This document shows, piece after piece, positions 1 through 9,614 of a stretch of 64,000 bases of DNA. Position 1 is the stretch's first letter. Every line of letters starts with the position of its first letter. The translations under genes and the position numbers were made by a program. The notes beneath the pieces are model-generated. The model saw only the letters and a program-made list of their open reading frames with translations, ran no database searches and had not been told where the DNA came from. The stretch spans positions 47,396 to 111,395 of the forward strand of contig NZ_NSGJ01000013.1 of assembly GCF_002286775.1 (NCBI RefSeq). Direction: 5' to 3'. Origin of the DNA: Myroides sp. N17-2. GTDB taxonomy: Bacteria; Bacteroidota; Bacteroidia; Flavobacteriales; Flavobacteriaceae.

Positions 1-460
1 AAAAGAGGTGTTTTTTATTTGATTATTATCAGTAATAGATTTGTTCTTATTACTCTTGTTGGGGAATAATTAATTAAAAGGGTTGTTTGGTTTGTTATTC
101 GTATAAATTACTAAGTGTAATTTTTTTATTATCAAGATAGTAGTGATACGATTTTTTGTCTAGTGTCGTGAACTACTATCTTCAAAACAGATGTATACTA
201 TTGGCTAGGAAAAGTAGTTAAGCCAACAGATCTATAATATTAGCCATAAACCACATCTAGCTATGAAGGCTCTTGACTTCTTACAAGTACTCTAATTGAC
301 ACTATTGAAAAAACAATGAAATTTTTTAACTAACACTAATTTTGGGATTAAGGTGTGATTGAATCTAATCTGCCAAGAAATGGTGCTTTGATTCTTAATA
401 TTGAGAAGAAGGAGGGTAAGTTCTCAAAGAATAACAGCAGTTAAGAGTCAGTAATAATAT
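1..460. other. Non-coding left edge
   Basis: No convincing reading frame, RNA gene or repeat is visible on either strand here. The region is AT-rich with many stop codons in all frames. It lies beyond the 3' end of the minus-strand transporter gene and its terminator hairpin, so it is probably the intergenic space before a gene outside the window. Confidence 0.5.
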
Positions 461-490
461 AAAAAAGCGCCTTAGGCTACTAAGACGCTT
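461..490 (-). terminator. Rho-independent terminator of the first POT-like transporter
   Basis: An inverted repeat pairs AAGCG-C-CTTAG (465-475) with CTAAG-A-CGCTT (480-490) around a 4-base loop, with one C/A mismatch. On the minus strand it is followed by a run of T (complement of 461-466). It sits about 20 bases after the stop codon. Almost the same hairpin ends the next transporter gene. Confidence 0.85.
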
Positions 491-511
491 TTGTTATATC
501 ATAAAGTGTGT

Positions 512-2149
512 TTATATTTTCTTTCTTTCTAGTGGGCGGATGACTAATCTGTCATAAGCTACTAAAGTAATTACTGAGAATAGTCCGATAGCGAAGATTA
601 CATACCAAATCTTATTTGGGTTATATGTATTCCATAGCATGTCTACCATGTCCCAGTGAGACATTCCTAGTTTCTGTTCTGCTAGAGCGAAGTACTCATT
701 CTTAGAGAAAGGGAAGTGAACTTGGCTAATGTCTATGCTTTTTGATAAGGCGAAGTCTTTAAATGACTGCGCTACCACTTGCCAATCTACAGAGTCTGCT
801 TTTAGATTAAACTGCTTCTCAAAAGCTGAGATGGACATATTTAAGGCTTTAGACCCTTGTTCTATAAACTGCTCGTGGCTTACCACTTCTGGCATTTCGA
901 TATTACGAGTACCCATCTCGCGTTTTAATAGAGATAGTTTATCTGACCACGATTGGTATAGACTTCCAGAGATAACGCTTGTCACGAAGTAACTTGCAGC
1001 TACAGGTAAGAAGTATGTACCTTGGTATAATCCTTCTTTTCCCTTCGGTGTGATTAATGCGATGAATGAAGATACAGTAGGACTTGACATCATCTCTCCT
1101 ACAGAGAATACCATCGTTCCTACGATAGTAAAGATTGGATTATGTGTGTAGAATGTTAGTGCGATACCAATACTTGCTATTACAGCTCCTCTGATTACTG
1201 CATTAATATGTCGCATTTTAGTTACAAAATATGAGATACTAACCTGACAAATAATGATCATAAATGAGTCAATATTCGTGAACCACTCTGGCTTTACTTG
1301 ACCATCTTGTGTCATTAATGTTCCTAAGAAAGGGATGTTCTCGTTTAGCCAATTACTGATGGCAGATGAGTTGACCCAGTCTTCGATAAAGTTTGGCAAC
1401 GTATTAAATAGTTGGTTAAACATCGTCCAGAAACCAACCATTAATAATAATAAGATACCTAAACGAACATCTTTTAATGCTCCGAATATTCCAACTATAG
1501 AATCTTTGATTGCCTTGCCAATAGAGTCTTTTGGTTTCTCTACTTTAGGTTCGTTATAGAATAATAGTAAGATAAGCAGGTTAATAGCGATAACTACCGC
1601 TGCCTGAATAAAGATAATCTTCCATCCATAAGTAGTACGCAGTCCTGATGACATCGCAGGTCCGATAAACCCTCCGATGTTTACCATCATATAGAATATC
1701 CCGAAACCAAGAGTACCAGTGGATTCGTCTGTATTACGAGCTACGATAGCAGAGGCAACAGGCTTAAAGAATGCGGCTCCTACAGCGACAAGTAAGAATA
1801 CCATGTATACGCTCCAGTAGCTACTTACTTCTCCTAAGAGATAGTATCCTGTAATCATAATGATAAAGGCGATAGTCAGCGATACTTTATATCCGATGCG
1901 GTCAGCGATAACTCCGAATACTAAGGGAAGGAAGTATAATATCCCTACGATGTTCCCCATTATATTACCTTTCTGTACGTGGTCAAAACCCAGACCTCCA
2001 GTATCTGTAGAGCCTACTAAGTATAATCCTAATAGGGTATATATTCCGTACCATGCCCAGCGTTCCATCAGCTCCATAAAGCTGGCGATCCAGAAGTTTT
2101 TATTAAATGAAGTTAAGGTTTGTCCAAATGATTTATTATTCTCAGACAT
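512..2149 (-). CDS. POT-like MFS transporter (divergent)
   Basis: The product has 545 residues and about 12-14 membrane spans. It is probably a proton-coupled oligopeptide transporter or a close MFS relative in the inner membrane. The N-terminus carries ELMERWAWYG (about residues 26-35), a variant of the POT signature ExxERFxYY, and GVIADRIGYK resembles the MFS loop 2-3 motif. A hydrophilic insert at about 400-485 holds a predicted periplasmic or cytoplasmic loop longer than in the two neighbours. It is the last of three similar carriers downstream of a dipeptidyl peptidase, so peptide uptake is the likely role. The signature differences make the substrate less certain than for the other two. 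Confidence 0.8.
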   Translation of the reverse strand: MSENNKSFGQTLTSFNKNFWIASFMELMERWAWYGIYTLLGLYLVGSTDTGGLGFDHVQKGNIMGNIVGILYFLPLVFGVIADRIGYKVSLTIAFIIMITGYYLLGEVSSYWSVYMVFLLVAVGAAFFKPVASAIVARNTDESTGTLGFGIFYMMVNIGGFIGPAMSSGLRTTYGWKIIFIQAAVVIAINLLILLLFYNEPKVEKPKDSIGKAIKDSIVGIFGALKDVRLGILLLLMVGFWTMFNQLFNTLPNFIEDWVNSSAISNWLNENIPFLGTLMTQDGQVKPEWFTNIDSFMIIICQVSISYFVTKMRHINAVIRGAVIASIGIALTFYTHNPIFTIVGTMVFSVGEMMSSPTVSSFIALITPKGKEGLYQGTYFLPVAASYFVTSVISGSLYQSWSDKLSLLKREMGTRNIEMPEVVSHEQFIEQGSKALNMSISAFEKQFNLKADSVDWQVVAQSFKDFALSKSIDISQVHFPFSKNEYFALAEQKLGMSHWDMVDMLWNTYNPNKIWYVIFAIGLFSVITLVAYDRLVIRPLERKKI

Positions 2150-2433
2150 GGTTATTAGGTTGTTTTAAATTAAGAGGAGTAAGTTAAGTCGTATATTTTA
2201 GTTGACAAATGTTTTTTTGTGATTTTGTGATTTTGTTTTTCTGTGATGGTAAGATGTTTGTTTTTTTATGGAGTTGGTTTTTGATAGTTATACTGTGTCC
2301 CACTATCTGCGGCAATAATAGAGCAGTAGGGGGCATCAGTAGTCAAAAAAGTCACTAACTAAAATGGGTGTGAGAGGATGTTATAAGTTTGCGGTAAGGT
2401 TAGAGATAACACTGTTCTTTGATATATTGTAAA
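2150..2433. other. Intergenic region between two transporter genes
   Basis: No gene is visible in this stretch. It must hold the leader of the 512-2149 gene, because a terminator lies on its far side (2434-2465). That implies the last transporter has its own promoter. I see no clear CAAAnnTA box at the expected distance. Confidence 0.4.
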
Positions 2434-2465
2434 CAAAAAAAGCGCCTTAGTTACCTAAGACGCTT
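2434..2465 (-). terminator. Rho-independent terminator of the middle POT transporter
   Basis: The stem AAGCG-C-CTTAG (2440-2450) pairs with CTAAG-A-CGCTT (2455-2465) around the loop TTAC. The minus strand continues into a T run (complement of 2434-2440). Stem sequence and mismatch are identical to the hairpin at 465-490; only the loop differs. Confidence 0.85.
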
Positions 2466-2489
2466 CTGTATATTAGAGTAGACAGTGAA

Positions 2490-4028
2490 CTATCTAACTT
2501 CTTGCATTAGTTTTTTCATTAATGGAGAAAGTGCAATTAACAGTACCCCTGCGATTACAGCATATAGACCTAAATCTTTATATCCATCTGTATAAGATAG
2601 TAATGCATCATAGTTAGGATGGTTACCTGTAGCTGCTTCAGCACGTCCTTTAGACATAGCAGCACCGATTATACCTGCTACATATTGTCCATAAGCACTT
2701 GCTAAGAACCACATACCCATCATCATTCCCTGTAAGTTGGCTGTAGATAGTTTAGTCATAATCGATAGACCGATCGGTGATAAACACAGCTCTCCCAGCG
2801 TGATAACTAATAAGGCAAATGTAAAGAAGTCTAGTGACGTCATACCTGCAGCGTCAGCAAATAATTTAGTAGCAAATAATGCATAGTATCCAGCTCCAAG
2901 TAGGATAAATCCTAAACCGAACTTCATTACTGTATTTGGCTCTATTTTCTTCTTAGCCATCCAGATCCATAATAGACCTAAGATTGGTGCAATGAAGATA
3001 ATAAAGAATGCACCTCCTGAGTTATTCACACCATTCGGATCTAAATGCATACCTAATAGGTCAGAGTTAAGGTTCTTCGCTGCGAAGATACTTAATGACC
3101 CACCTGCTTGCTCATAGATACCAAAGAATAGGATAGAGAAGAAGATAAAGACTAAAGCTGCAATAATTTTCTTACGCTCAGCTTTAGTTAATTTAGTCAT
3201 CTCATAGAATAAATAGATTAATGCAGCAGGACCTACAGTGTACATAAAGTAAGCTGTGTATTCTGTATTGTCAATCATAAATACAATAACAGGAACCATA
3301 GCGAAAGTTAATACATAAGTACCTACTTCTTTCCATAAAGGCATTTTAGTCTGAGTACCATCAGCAGCGATTTGCATAGGTTGAAGACCGATAGGACCTA
3401 AATGTCTCTTCGTGAAGATAAAGTTGATTAAACTGATTAACATTACGAATGCAGCTAATCCAAAAGCAACACTCCAACGGTTAGCAGGAGCAATAGTATC
3501 TTCAAAGAAGTGACCTTTACCGATAGCGATACATACATATCCTCCGATAAGAGCTCCTAAGTTAATACCTGCATAGAATAATGAGAAACCAGCATCTGTA
3601 CGATCATCTCCTTTTTTGTACAGTTTACCAACCATCGTAGAGATATTTGGTTTAAAGAAACCAGTACCAATAACTGTGAATGCAATACCTACAAAGAATA
3701 ATTTGTGAGGATCTATGGCAAGAATAATACTACCTAAGATCATCATCGAGCCTCCCCAGAACAGAGATTTACGGAAACCTAATATTTTATCTGCAAAGAT
3801 ACCTCCTAAGAAAGTAAACGCATATACGAATGCTTGTGTAGCACCATATTGTAAGTTAGCTTGTGCTTCTTCAAAGTGTAGTTGGTCGATCATAAAGAAA
3901 ACCAACATTCCTCTCATCCCATAGAAGCTAAAACGCTCCCACATTTCTGAGAAGAATAAGCTCCATATTTGCTTCGGATATTTACCCGAGAAATTTTGAA
4001 TCTCTTCTAATGTCTGTTGTTGACTCAT
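2490..4028 (-). CDS. POT family peptide MFS transporter
   Basis: This is a proton-dependent oligopeptide transporter of the PTR2/DtpT type in the inner membrane. The POT signature EMWERFSFYG sits near the N-terminus, followed by GGIFADKILGFR and the second POT signature region around FYAGINLGALIG. The chosen start gives 512 residues and begins MSQQQTLEE; a start 27 bases upstream (4055) is also open but adds a charged stretch with no homology that I recognise. It lies downstream of the related 4068-5837 carrier and is probably co-transcribed with it, ending at the hairpin at 2440-2465. The likely substrates are di- and tripeptides released by the neighbouring DPP IV. Confidence 0.9.
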   Translation of the reverse strand: MSQQQTLEEIQNFSGKYPKQIWSLFFSEMWERFSFYGMRGMLVFFMIDQLHFEEAQANLQYGATQAFVYAFTFLGGIFADKILGFRKSLFWGGSMMILGSIILAIDPHKLFFVGIAFTVIGTGFFKPNISTMVGKLYKKGDDRTDAGFSLFYAGINLGALIGGYVCIAIGKGHFFEDTIAPANRWSVAFGLAAFVMLISLINFIFTKRHLGPIGLQPMQIAADGTQTKMPLWKEVGTYVLTFAMVPVIVFMIDNTEYTAYFMYTVGPAALIYLFYEMTKLTKAERKKIIAALVFIFFSILFFGIYEQAGGSLSIFAAKNLNSDLLGMHLDPNGVNNSGGAFFIIFIAPILGLLWIWMAKKKIEPNTVMKFGLGFILLGAGYYALFATKLFADAAGMTSLDFFTFALLVITLGELCLSPIGLSIMTKLSTANLQGMMMGMWFLASAYGQYVAGIIGAAMSKGRAEAATGNHPNYDALLSYTDGYKDLGLYAVIAGVLLIALSPLMKKLMQEVR

Positions 4029-4067
4029 TTTTTTAATTAATTTATTATCGTGCAATGCACAGCGTTC

Positions 4068-5837
4068 TTATCGAACACCGTGCATTAGTTTTTTCAATAA
4101 TGGATTCACTAACATTACCAAGATTGCTGCTGCAAAAGGTATTAATGTGAATAAGAAGAAGAAGTGACTAAGAGAGTATTCTTCTTTGATATTTTCAATT
4201 TGCCCTCCAAGGATTGCTGCGAACTTCTGTGCAATAGCAAGAGCTAAATACCACATACCAAACATAAATGCAAGCATTTTACCTGGTACTAATTTAGAAA
4301 CATAAGACAGCCCTACAGGAGAGATAAATAATTCTCCTAAGGTATGGAATAAGTATGTTAATATTAAGAAGATAATAGACATTTTTACTCCATCTGTAGC
4401 ACCCATAGATCCTAACCCTAAGATTAAGAAACCAATAGCTACGAATATTAATCCAATACCATATTTAAATGCAGCTGATGGATTATACTTAGAATCCCAA
4501 AGTTTAGACACTGTAGATGCTAATGAGATAATGAAGAATGAGTTCAAAATAGAGAACCAAGATACTGTAATCTCAGATACCTCTTTATTGAATTCTGCAT
4601 TTAACATATAGATAGCCATCGCCCAGATACCAGCGAAACAAACAAATAGAATAATGTTAGACATTGCTATTTTAGACCATGTAACTTTAGCTAACTTGAT
4701 TAGAACCCAAGAAATAATAAGTAATGGGATAATCGTTAAACATGTATTGATAATGTTGAAAGCCATTAATGCAGTTCCTTCTAATGATCTATCTACATAA
4801 TCTCTAGCAACTAATACAAGTGATGTAGCTCCTTGTTCGAAACTCATGAAGAAGAACATTAAGAAGAAAGCCAATAGAATTACGGCGAACATTCTATCTC
4901 TAATGATTTTACCATAACGTAAGATACGTGAAATCACAAGGTATAAGAAAGTAATCAACGCTATAACAGCCATCAAGTTTTGACCTCTTAAGAAAGCAGT
5001 GTCAAGTGGTGCAAATAAGTCAAATACTCCATTTTTAGATAATGGATCATTAAATGCATATAATAAACCAATAATAGAAACAATACCAATAAGGATGTAG
5101 TCAACTAAAGTGTAAGGGTTTTTAGTGTCTTCATCTTCTTTTAGTTGTTCAGGAGTTTTAACTACTGTATTATCTACTTTTTTAAGTTCTCCTAGTTCTC
5201 CTAATAATGGTTTTGCTAACCAGAATTGGATAGTACCTAGAAGCATAAAAATACCTGCTAATCCAAATCCAAAGTGCCATCCTTGCGTTTCTGCTAAGTA
5301 ACCACAAAGCATCATTCCGAAGAATGCACCAGAGTTAACACCCATATAGAATATAGTATAAGCACCATCTTTTTTGTCTGGTAAAGTCTTATACATTTCT
5401 CCTAAGATAGAAGGCATATTCGGTTTAAAGAAACCTGTACCAATCACAAGACATGCAAGTCCAACAAAGAACCATAGTTTAGAGATTCCCTCTGCTGCCA
5501 TCGATGCGTGACCTAAAGTCATGATAATAGCTCCTACAATAACAGCCCAACGCGAACCGATGTATTTATCTGCGATAACCCCTCCTAGAATAGGTGTAAG
5601 GTATAATAGCATTGCATAAGTACCATATAAGGCACCTGCTTGTTCTGCTGACCATCCCCATCCTGAAAAAGCATCTCCAAAGATAACTTTAGCTGTTAAG
5701 AATTGAATCAATAAAACTCTCATTCCGTAGAAAGAGAAACGTTCCCACATTTCTGTAAAGAACAGAACGAAAAGACCTGCTGGGTGACCAAGCACCTTTG
5801 ATTTAAACAAGTCTGAGTTAGCTGTTTCTGCTGACAT
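4068..5837 (-). CDS. POT family peptide MFS transporter
   Basis: The product is a 589-residue proton-coupled oligopeptide transporter. It carries the POT signature EMWERFSFYG at about residues 29-38, the GGVIADKYIGSRW loop motif, and FYMGVNSGAFFG in helix 5. Roughly 12-14 membrane helices are predicted by eye. It is longer than its neighbour because of a linker near 210-240 and extra helices in the middle. It lies 81 bases downstream of the dipeptidyl peptidase IV gene and 39 bases upstream of the next carrier, all on the minus strand. This layout points to an operon for peptide hydrolysis and uptake. Confidence 0.9.
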   Translation of the reverse strand: MSAETANSDLFKSKVLGHPAGLFVLFFTEMWERFSFYGMRVLLIQFLTAKVIFGDAFSGWGWSAEQAGALYGTYAMLLYLTPILGGVIADKYIGSRWAVIVGAIIMTLGHASMAAEGISKLWFFVGLACLVIGTGFFKPNMPSILGEMYKTLPDKKDGAYTIFYMGVNSGAFFGMMLCGYLAETQGWHFGFGLAGIFMLLGTIQFWLAKPLLGELGELKKVDNTVVKTPEQLKEDEDTKNPYTLVDYILIGIVSIIGLLYAFNDPLSKNGVFDLFAPLDTAFLRGQNLMAVIALITFLYLVISRILRYGKIIRDRMFAVILLAFFLMFFFMSFEQGATSLVLVARDYVDRSLEGTALMAFNIINTCLTIIPLLIISWVLIKLAKVTWSKIAMSNIILFVCFAGIWAMAIYMLNAEFNKEVSEITVSWFSILNSFFIISLASTVSKLWDSKYNPSAAFKYGIGLIFVAIGFLILGLGSMGATDGVKMSIIFLILTYLFHTLGELFISPVGLSYVSKLVPGKMLAFMFGMWYLALAIAQKFAAILGGQIENIKEEYSLSHFFFLFTLIPFAAAILVMLVNPLLKKLMHGVR

Positions 5838-5918
5838 TTAAGTAAATATTAGTTGTTTTAGTTCGTACTGTTGGTGATATAGTACTTTGGTTGGTTAATA
5901 GGTGTAAGGTTTTTTGGC

Positions 5919-8084
5919 TTATAAATTGTTTAAGATGAAGTTTGTCATCTTAGTGTATAGTTGTAATCTAGTGTTTCCTCCTGAGATACCGTGGTTCTTA
6001 TCTGGGTAGATTAACCAGTCGAAATCTTTATTCTTTTGTACTAATGACTGTATCATTGCCATTGCATTTTGAACATGTACATTGTCATCTGCAGTACCGT
6101 GAACAAGTAGGTAACGTCCTTTTAAGTTATCTGCATACGTGATAGGTGAGTTATCATCATACCCTGTAGCATTCTCTTGTGGAGTAGTCATATAACGCTC
6201 TGTGTATATACTGTCATAATATCTCCAGTTGATAACAGGAGCTACTGCGATAGCCATTTTAAACACATCATTTCCTTGTAATAAAGCATTAGAAGACATA
6301 AAACCTCCGTAGCTCCATCCCCAGATACCTATTCTACTAGCATCTACATAAGATTGACTACCTAAGTATTTTGCAGCGATGATTTGATCATCTACTTCAT
6401 ATCTACCAAGTTTATTTTGCGTTACTTTTTTAAATTCAGCTCCTTTAAATCCTGTTCCTCTACCATCTACAGTCACTACGATATACCCTTTTTGAGTAAG
6501 CATAGCGTGCCAGTAGTCGTTAGAGTCTAACCATTTATCAGCTACAGACTGTGAACCCGGACCACTGTATTGATACATAAATACAGGATATTTCTTAGCA
6601 GGATCAAAGTCTTTAGGCTTTATCATCCATGCATTTAATTGTAAACCGTCAACTGTTGGGATTTGAATAAATTCTTTAGTAGGTATGTTATAGTCTACTA
6701 ATTTGTCTTGTAGTTCTTGGTTGTTTAAGATCTCTTTTACGACTTTACCTGTCTTAGAATTCTTAAGTGTATAAGTAGGAGCTACTTTATTAGAAGAGTA
6801 TATGTTGATAAATTGTTGGAAGTTAGGGCTGAAGATAGCGTTATTCGTTCCTAATTTATCAGATAACTTTTGTTTGTTTTTACCTGTTAAGTCTATTGAG
6901 TAAATGCCTCTATAGATAGAACCCTCCTCTACTGACTGGAAGTATAATTTCTTAGTTTTAGTATCTATACCATAGTAGTCAGATACTTCCCATTTTCCTG
7001 AAGTGATTTGGTTTACTAACTTCCCATCTTTGTTATAATAGTAAAGGTGGTTATAACCATCTCTTTCACTTTGCCATACGAAGTCGTTGTTATCTAAGAA
7101 AGACAGCGTATTCACATCTACATAAGCCTTATCCGTTTCATTAAGGATAAGTTTTTTATCTAATGTATTACCATCGATAAAGAATACCTTAAGATCGTTT
7201 TGGTGTCTATTGATTACTTGAGCACTTAAGTACTTGCTGTCATTCGTCCATTTGATTCTTGGAATGTAGAAGTCATTAAACTCGCTAAGGTTAACCTTAC
7301 TCGTTTTAGTAGATTTTAAGTCATAAATATGGATAGACACTAGAGAGTTCTTCTCACCTGCCTTAGGATATTTAAACTTGTCTTGTGTAGGATATAATCC
7401 AGTACCGTAGATATCCATAGAATATTCTGGTACTTCAGTTTCGTCAAATTTAATGTAAGCTAGTTTATCACCATCCTTGTTCCAATCGAACATACGTACG
7501 ATACCAAACTCTTCCTCATACACCCAATCAGAAATACCGTTGATGATATGGTTTTTCTTACCATCATTAGTAATTTGTTGTGTTTTTGCAGAAGCGATAT
7601 CATAAACATAAAGGTTGTTTTGATAAGCATAAGCTATTTTAGAACCATCGTTAGAGAATGTAGGTTCCATTATTTTGTGATCAGCTATTTTAGTCAGCTT
7701 ATTTTTAGTTGGGTTGAACAAGTAAAAATCAGCTAAAGCCGAACGACGAAAGATAGCAGTTGAGTTTGTCCCAATTAAGATTTGCTCTTCTTTGTGGTCA
7801 AAAACGTAAGTATCTATCGATTTGATATTTTCGAAAACACTAGTAGAGAAGATCGTTTTGGCTTTCTCAAGTGTTTCAAAATTGTACAGATTAATCTCTT
7901 GGTGGTCTTTGCCAATGCGCTCAATACGTGAGTATTGATTAGACTTCTCCATCGAATTGACAGATTGCATCGCTTTGGTTCTAAATGTACCATTCCAGAT
8001 TTCTTCTTGAGCGATTTGTTTCTGTGCGACTCCTAATTGAGTAGCGATGATACAAAATAGTAAGGTTAGGTTAAGGTGTTTCAT
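5919..8084 (-). CDS. Dipeptidyl peptidase IV, S9B family
   Basis: The product is a 721-residue secreted serine peptidase that removes Xaa-Pro or Xaa-Ala dipeptides from peptide N-termini. A signal peptide starts at MKHLNLTLLF and ends near VAQ. An N-terminal beta-propeller contains the double-Glu segment WVYEEEFG, which anchors the substrate amino group in DPP IV. The C-terminal alpha/beta hydrolase domain carries GWSYGG (Ser about 591), HGTADDNVH (Asp about 666) and NHGI (His about 698), with the same spacing as the human catalytic triad. The open frame extends 27 bases further upstream, but the signal peptide fixes this start. Three peptide transporters follow on the same strand. Confidence 0.93.
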   Translation of the reverse strand: MKHLNLTLLFCIIATQLGVAQKQIAQEEIWNGTFRTKAMQSVNSMEKSNQYSRIERIGKDHQEINLYNFETLEKAKTIFSTSVFENIKSIDTYVFDHKEEQILIGTNSTAIFRRSALADFYLFNPTKNKLTKIADHKIMEPTFSNDGSKIAYAYQNNLYVYDIASAKTQQITNDGKKNHIINGISDWVYEEEFGIVRMFDWNKDGDKLAYIKFDETEVPEYSMDIYGTGLYPTQDKFKYPKAGEKNSLVSIHIYDLKSTKTSKVNLSEFNDFYIPRIKWTNDSKYLSAQVINRHQNDLKVFFIDGNTLDKKLILNETDKAYVDVNTLSFLDNNDFVWQSERDGYNHLYYYNKDGKLVNQITSGKWEVSDYYGIDTKTKKLYFQSVEEGSIYRGIYSIDLTGKNKQKLSDKLGTNNAIFSPNFQQFINIYSSNKVAPTYTLKNSKTGKVVKEILNNQELQDKLVDYNIPTKEFIQIPTVDGLQLNAWMIKPKDFDPAKKYPVFMYQYSGPGSQSVADKWLDSNDYWHAMLTQKGYIVVTVDGRGTGFKGAEFKKVTQNKLGRYEVDDQIIAAKYLGSQSYVDASRIGIWGWSYGGFMSSNALLQGNDVFKMAIAVAPVINWRYYDSIYTERYMTTPQENATGYDDNSPITYADNLKGRYLLVHGTADDNVHVQNAMAMIQSLVQKNKDFDWLIYPDKNHGISGGNTRLQLYTKMTNFILNNL

Positions 8085-8269
8085 TGTGTAATTAGTCGAA
8101 AAAACTTCCAATTTTAATGAAAAAATATGATGTACACCAATTTATTTTTCGAAATAGGCAAAAAAAGCTTAAATCTATTGACTCTATATTGGTAATAAAA
8201 TTCATAATAAGATAAATAAAAAGTACTAATAGCTGTTTTTTTAGTTTTTTTAACCTTGAAAGAATGAGT

Positions 8270-8277
8270 TATCTTTG
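8270..8277 (+). promoter_or_regulatory. Bacteroidota -7 box for HMG-CoA reductase
   Basis: TATCTTTG matches the TAnnTTTG -7 consensus and lies 20 bases before the ATG at 8298. The motif is short and AT-rich, so position is most of the support. Confidence 0.5.
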
Positions 8278-8297
8278 TGGCATAAACAAAAATAAAG

Positions 8298-9614
8298 ATG
8301 GAAAGTAATATTAATGGATTCTCTAAGCTGAGTAAACGTGACAAAATCAATTGGATAGCACAAACCTATTTTTCTAATTCTGCTGATACGGTAGAATTGA
8401 TAGAACAATACTGGAATTCTGATGAAGAATTACAGAAGCTACACGATGAGTTTATTGAGAATACAATTACGAATTTTTATTTGCCTTTAGGTGTTGCGCC
8501 TAACTTCAAGATAAACGAGAAGTGGTACACTATACCGATGGTTATTGAAGAAAGTTCTGTAGTAGCAGCTGCTTCTAAAGCAGCTAAGTTCTGGTCTGAA
8601 AGAGGTGGGTTTAAGACTACAATCTTAGGGACAGAGAAGATAGGGCAAGTACACTTTATATACAAAGGGGATAAGGATAGGTTAGTTTCTTTTATTAATA
8701 AGATAAATAAGCGATTCTATGAGGATACAAGTGCGATCACTCAAAATATGGAAAAGCGTGGCGGAGGTATTTCTGCTATAGAACTTAGAGATAAAACAGC
8801 TGAAGTAGACAACTATTATCAACTACATGTGACATTCGAGACAAAGGATAGTATGGGGGCTAACTTCATCAACTCGTGTCTTGAGATAATAGCAAAGACA
8901 CTTAAAGCAGAAGCGCTTATATACGCTGAGTTTACTGACGAAGAGAAGGTAATAGATGTAATTATGAGTATTCTGTCTAATTATGTGCCTAACTGTGTTG
9001 TGAGAGCCGAAGTTAGCTGTCCAATAGCTGACTTAAAAGGAAAAGATATTAAAGAATCTCAGTTATTCGCTGAGAAGTTTGTACAGGCTGTGCGTATTGC
9101 AGAGGTAGAGCCATTTAGAGCGGTAACGCATAATAAAGGTGTGATGAATGGGGTGGATGCAGTAGTATTAGCGACAGGTAATGATTTTAGAGCTGTAGAG
9201 GCAGGAGTGCACGCTTATGCAGCACGTAATGGTAAATACAGTAGTTTATCTCACGCTAGTATCGAGAATGGAATATTCAAGTTTTGGATAGACTTGCCAT
9301 TAGCACTTGGAACTGTAGGTGGACTTACTTCTCTTCACCCAATGGTAAAAGTAGCGTTAAAGATGCTTCAAAGTCCTTCAGCAACTGAGTTAATGCAGAT
9401 TGTGGCAGTAGCAGGATTAGCACAAAACTTCGCTGCTGTTAAATCACTTACTACAACAGGGATTCAACAAGGACATATGAAGATGCACTTGATGAATATT
9501 CTAAACCAATTTAAAGCAACAGATGCTGAGCGTGTAAAAGTAGTAGCTCATTTTGAAAAGAATGTAGTCTCACATAGCGCAGTAGTTGAGTTATTAGAAA
9601 GTTTACGCCAATAA
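8298..9614 (+). CDS. Hydroxymethylglutaryl-CoA reductase, class II type
   Basis: This 438-residue enzyme reduces HMG-CoA to mevalonate, the committed step of the mevalonate route to isoprenoids. It matches bacterial class II reductases in length and motifs: MEKRGGGIS near 150, GVMNGVDAVVLATGND near 285-305, LALGTVGG near 335, and a late histidine segment QGHMKMHLMN near 393-402 that fits the catalytic His region. No membrane anchor is present. Its TAA stop overlaps the ATG of the GYDIA kinase gene by one base, so translation is probably coupled. A TATCTTTG promoter box lies just upstream. It may be annotated as degradative because of its class, but the neighbouring kinase suggests biosynthesis. 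Confidence 0.93.
   Translation: MESNINGFSKLSKRDKINWIAQTYFSNSADTVELIEQYWNSDEELQKLHDEFIENTITNFYLPLGVAPNFKINEKWYTIPMVIEESSVVAAASKAAKFWSERGGFKTTILGTEKIGQVHFIYKGDKDRLVSFINKINKRFYEDTSAITQNMEKRGGGISAIELRDKTAEVDNYYQLHVTFETKDSMGANFINSCLEIIAKTLKAEALIYAEFTDEEKVIDVIMSILSNYVPNCVVRAEVSCPIADLKGKDIKESQLFAEKFVQAVRIAEVEPFRAVTHNKGVMNGVDAVVLATGNDFRAVEAGVHAYAARNGKYSSLSHASIENGIFKFWIDLPLALGTVGGLTSLHPMVKVALKMLQSPSATELMQIVAVAGLAQNFAAVKSLTTTGIQQGHMKMHLMNILNQFKATDAERVKVVAHFEKNVVSHSAVVELLESLRQ

Noticed and set aside
8114..8350. Minus-strand frame of 78 codons beside the HMG-CoA reductase start
   Set aside because: It overlaps the reductase gene and its promoter, has no family signal, and its residues reflect AT-rich intergenic DNA.
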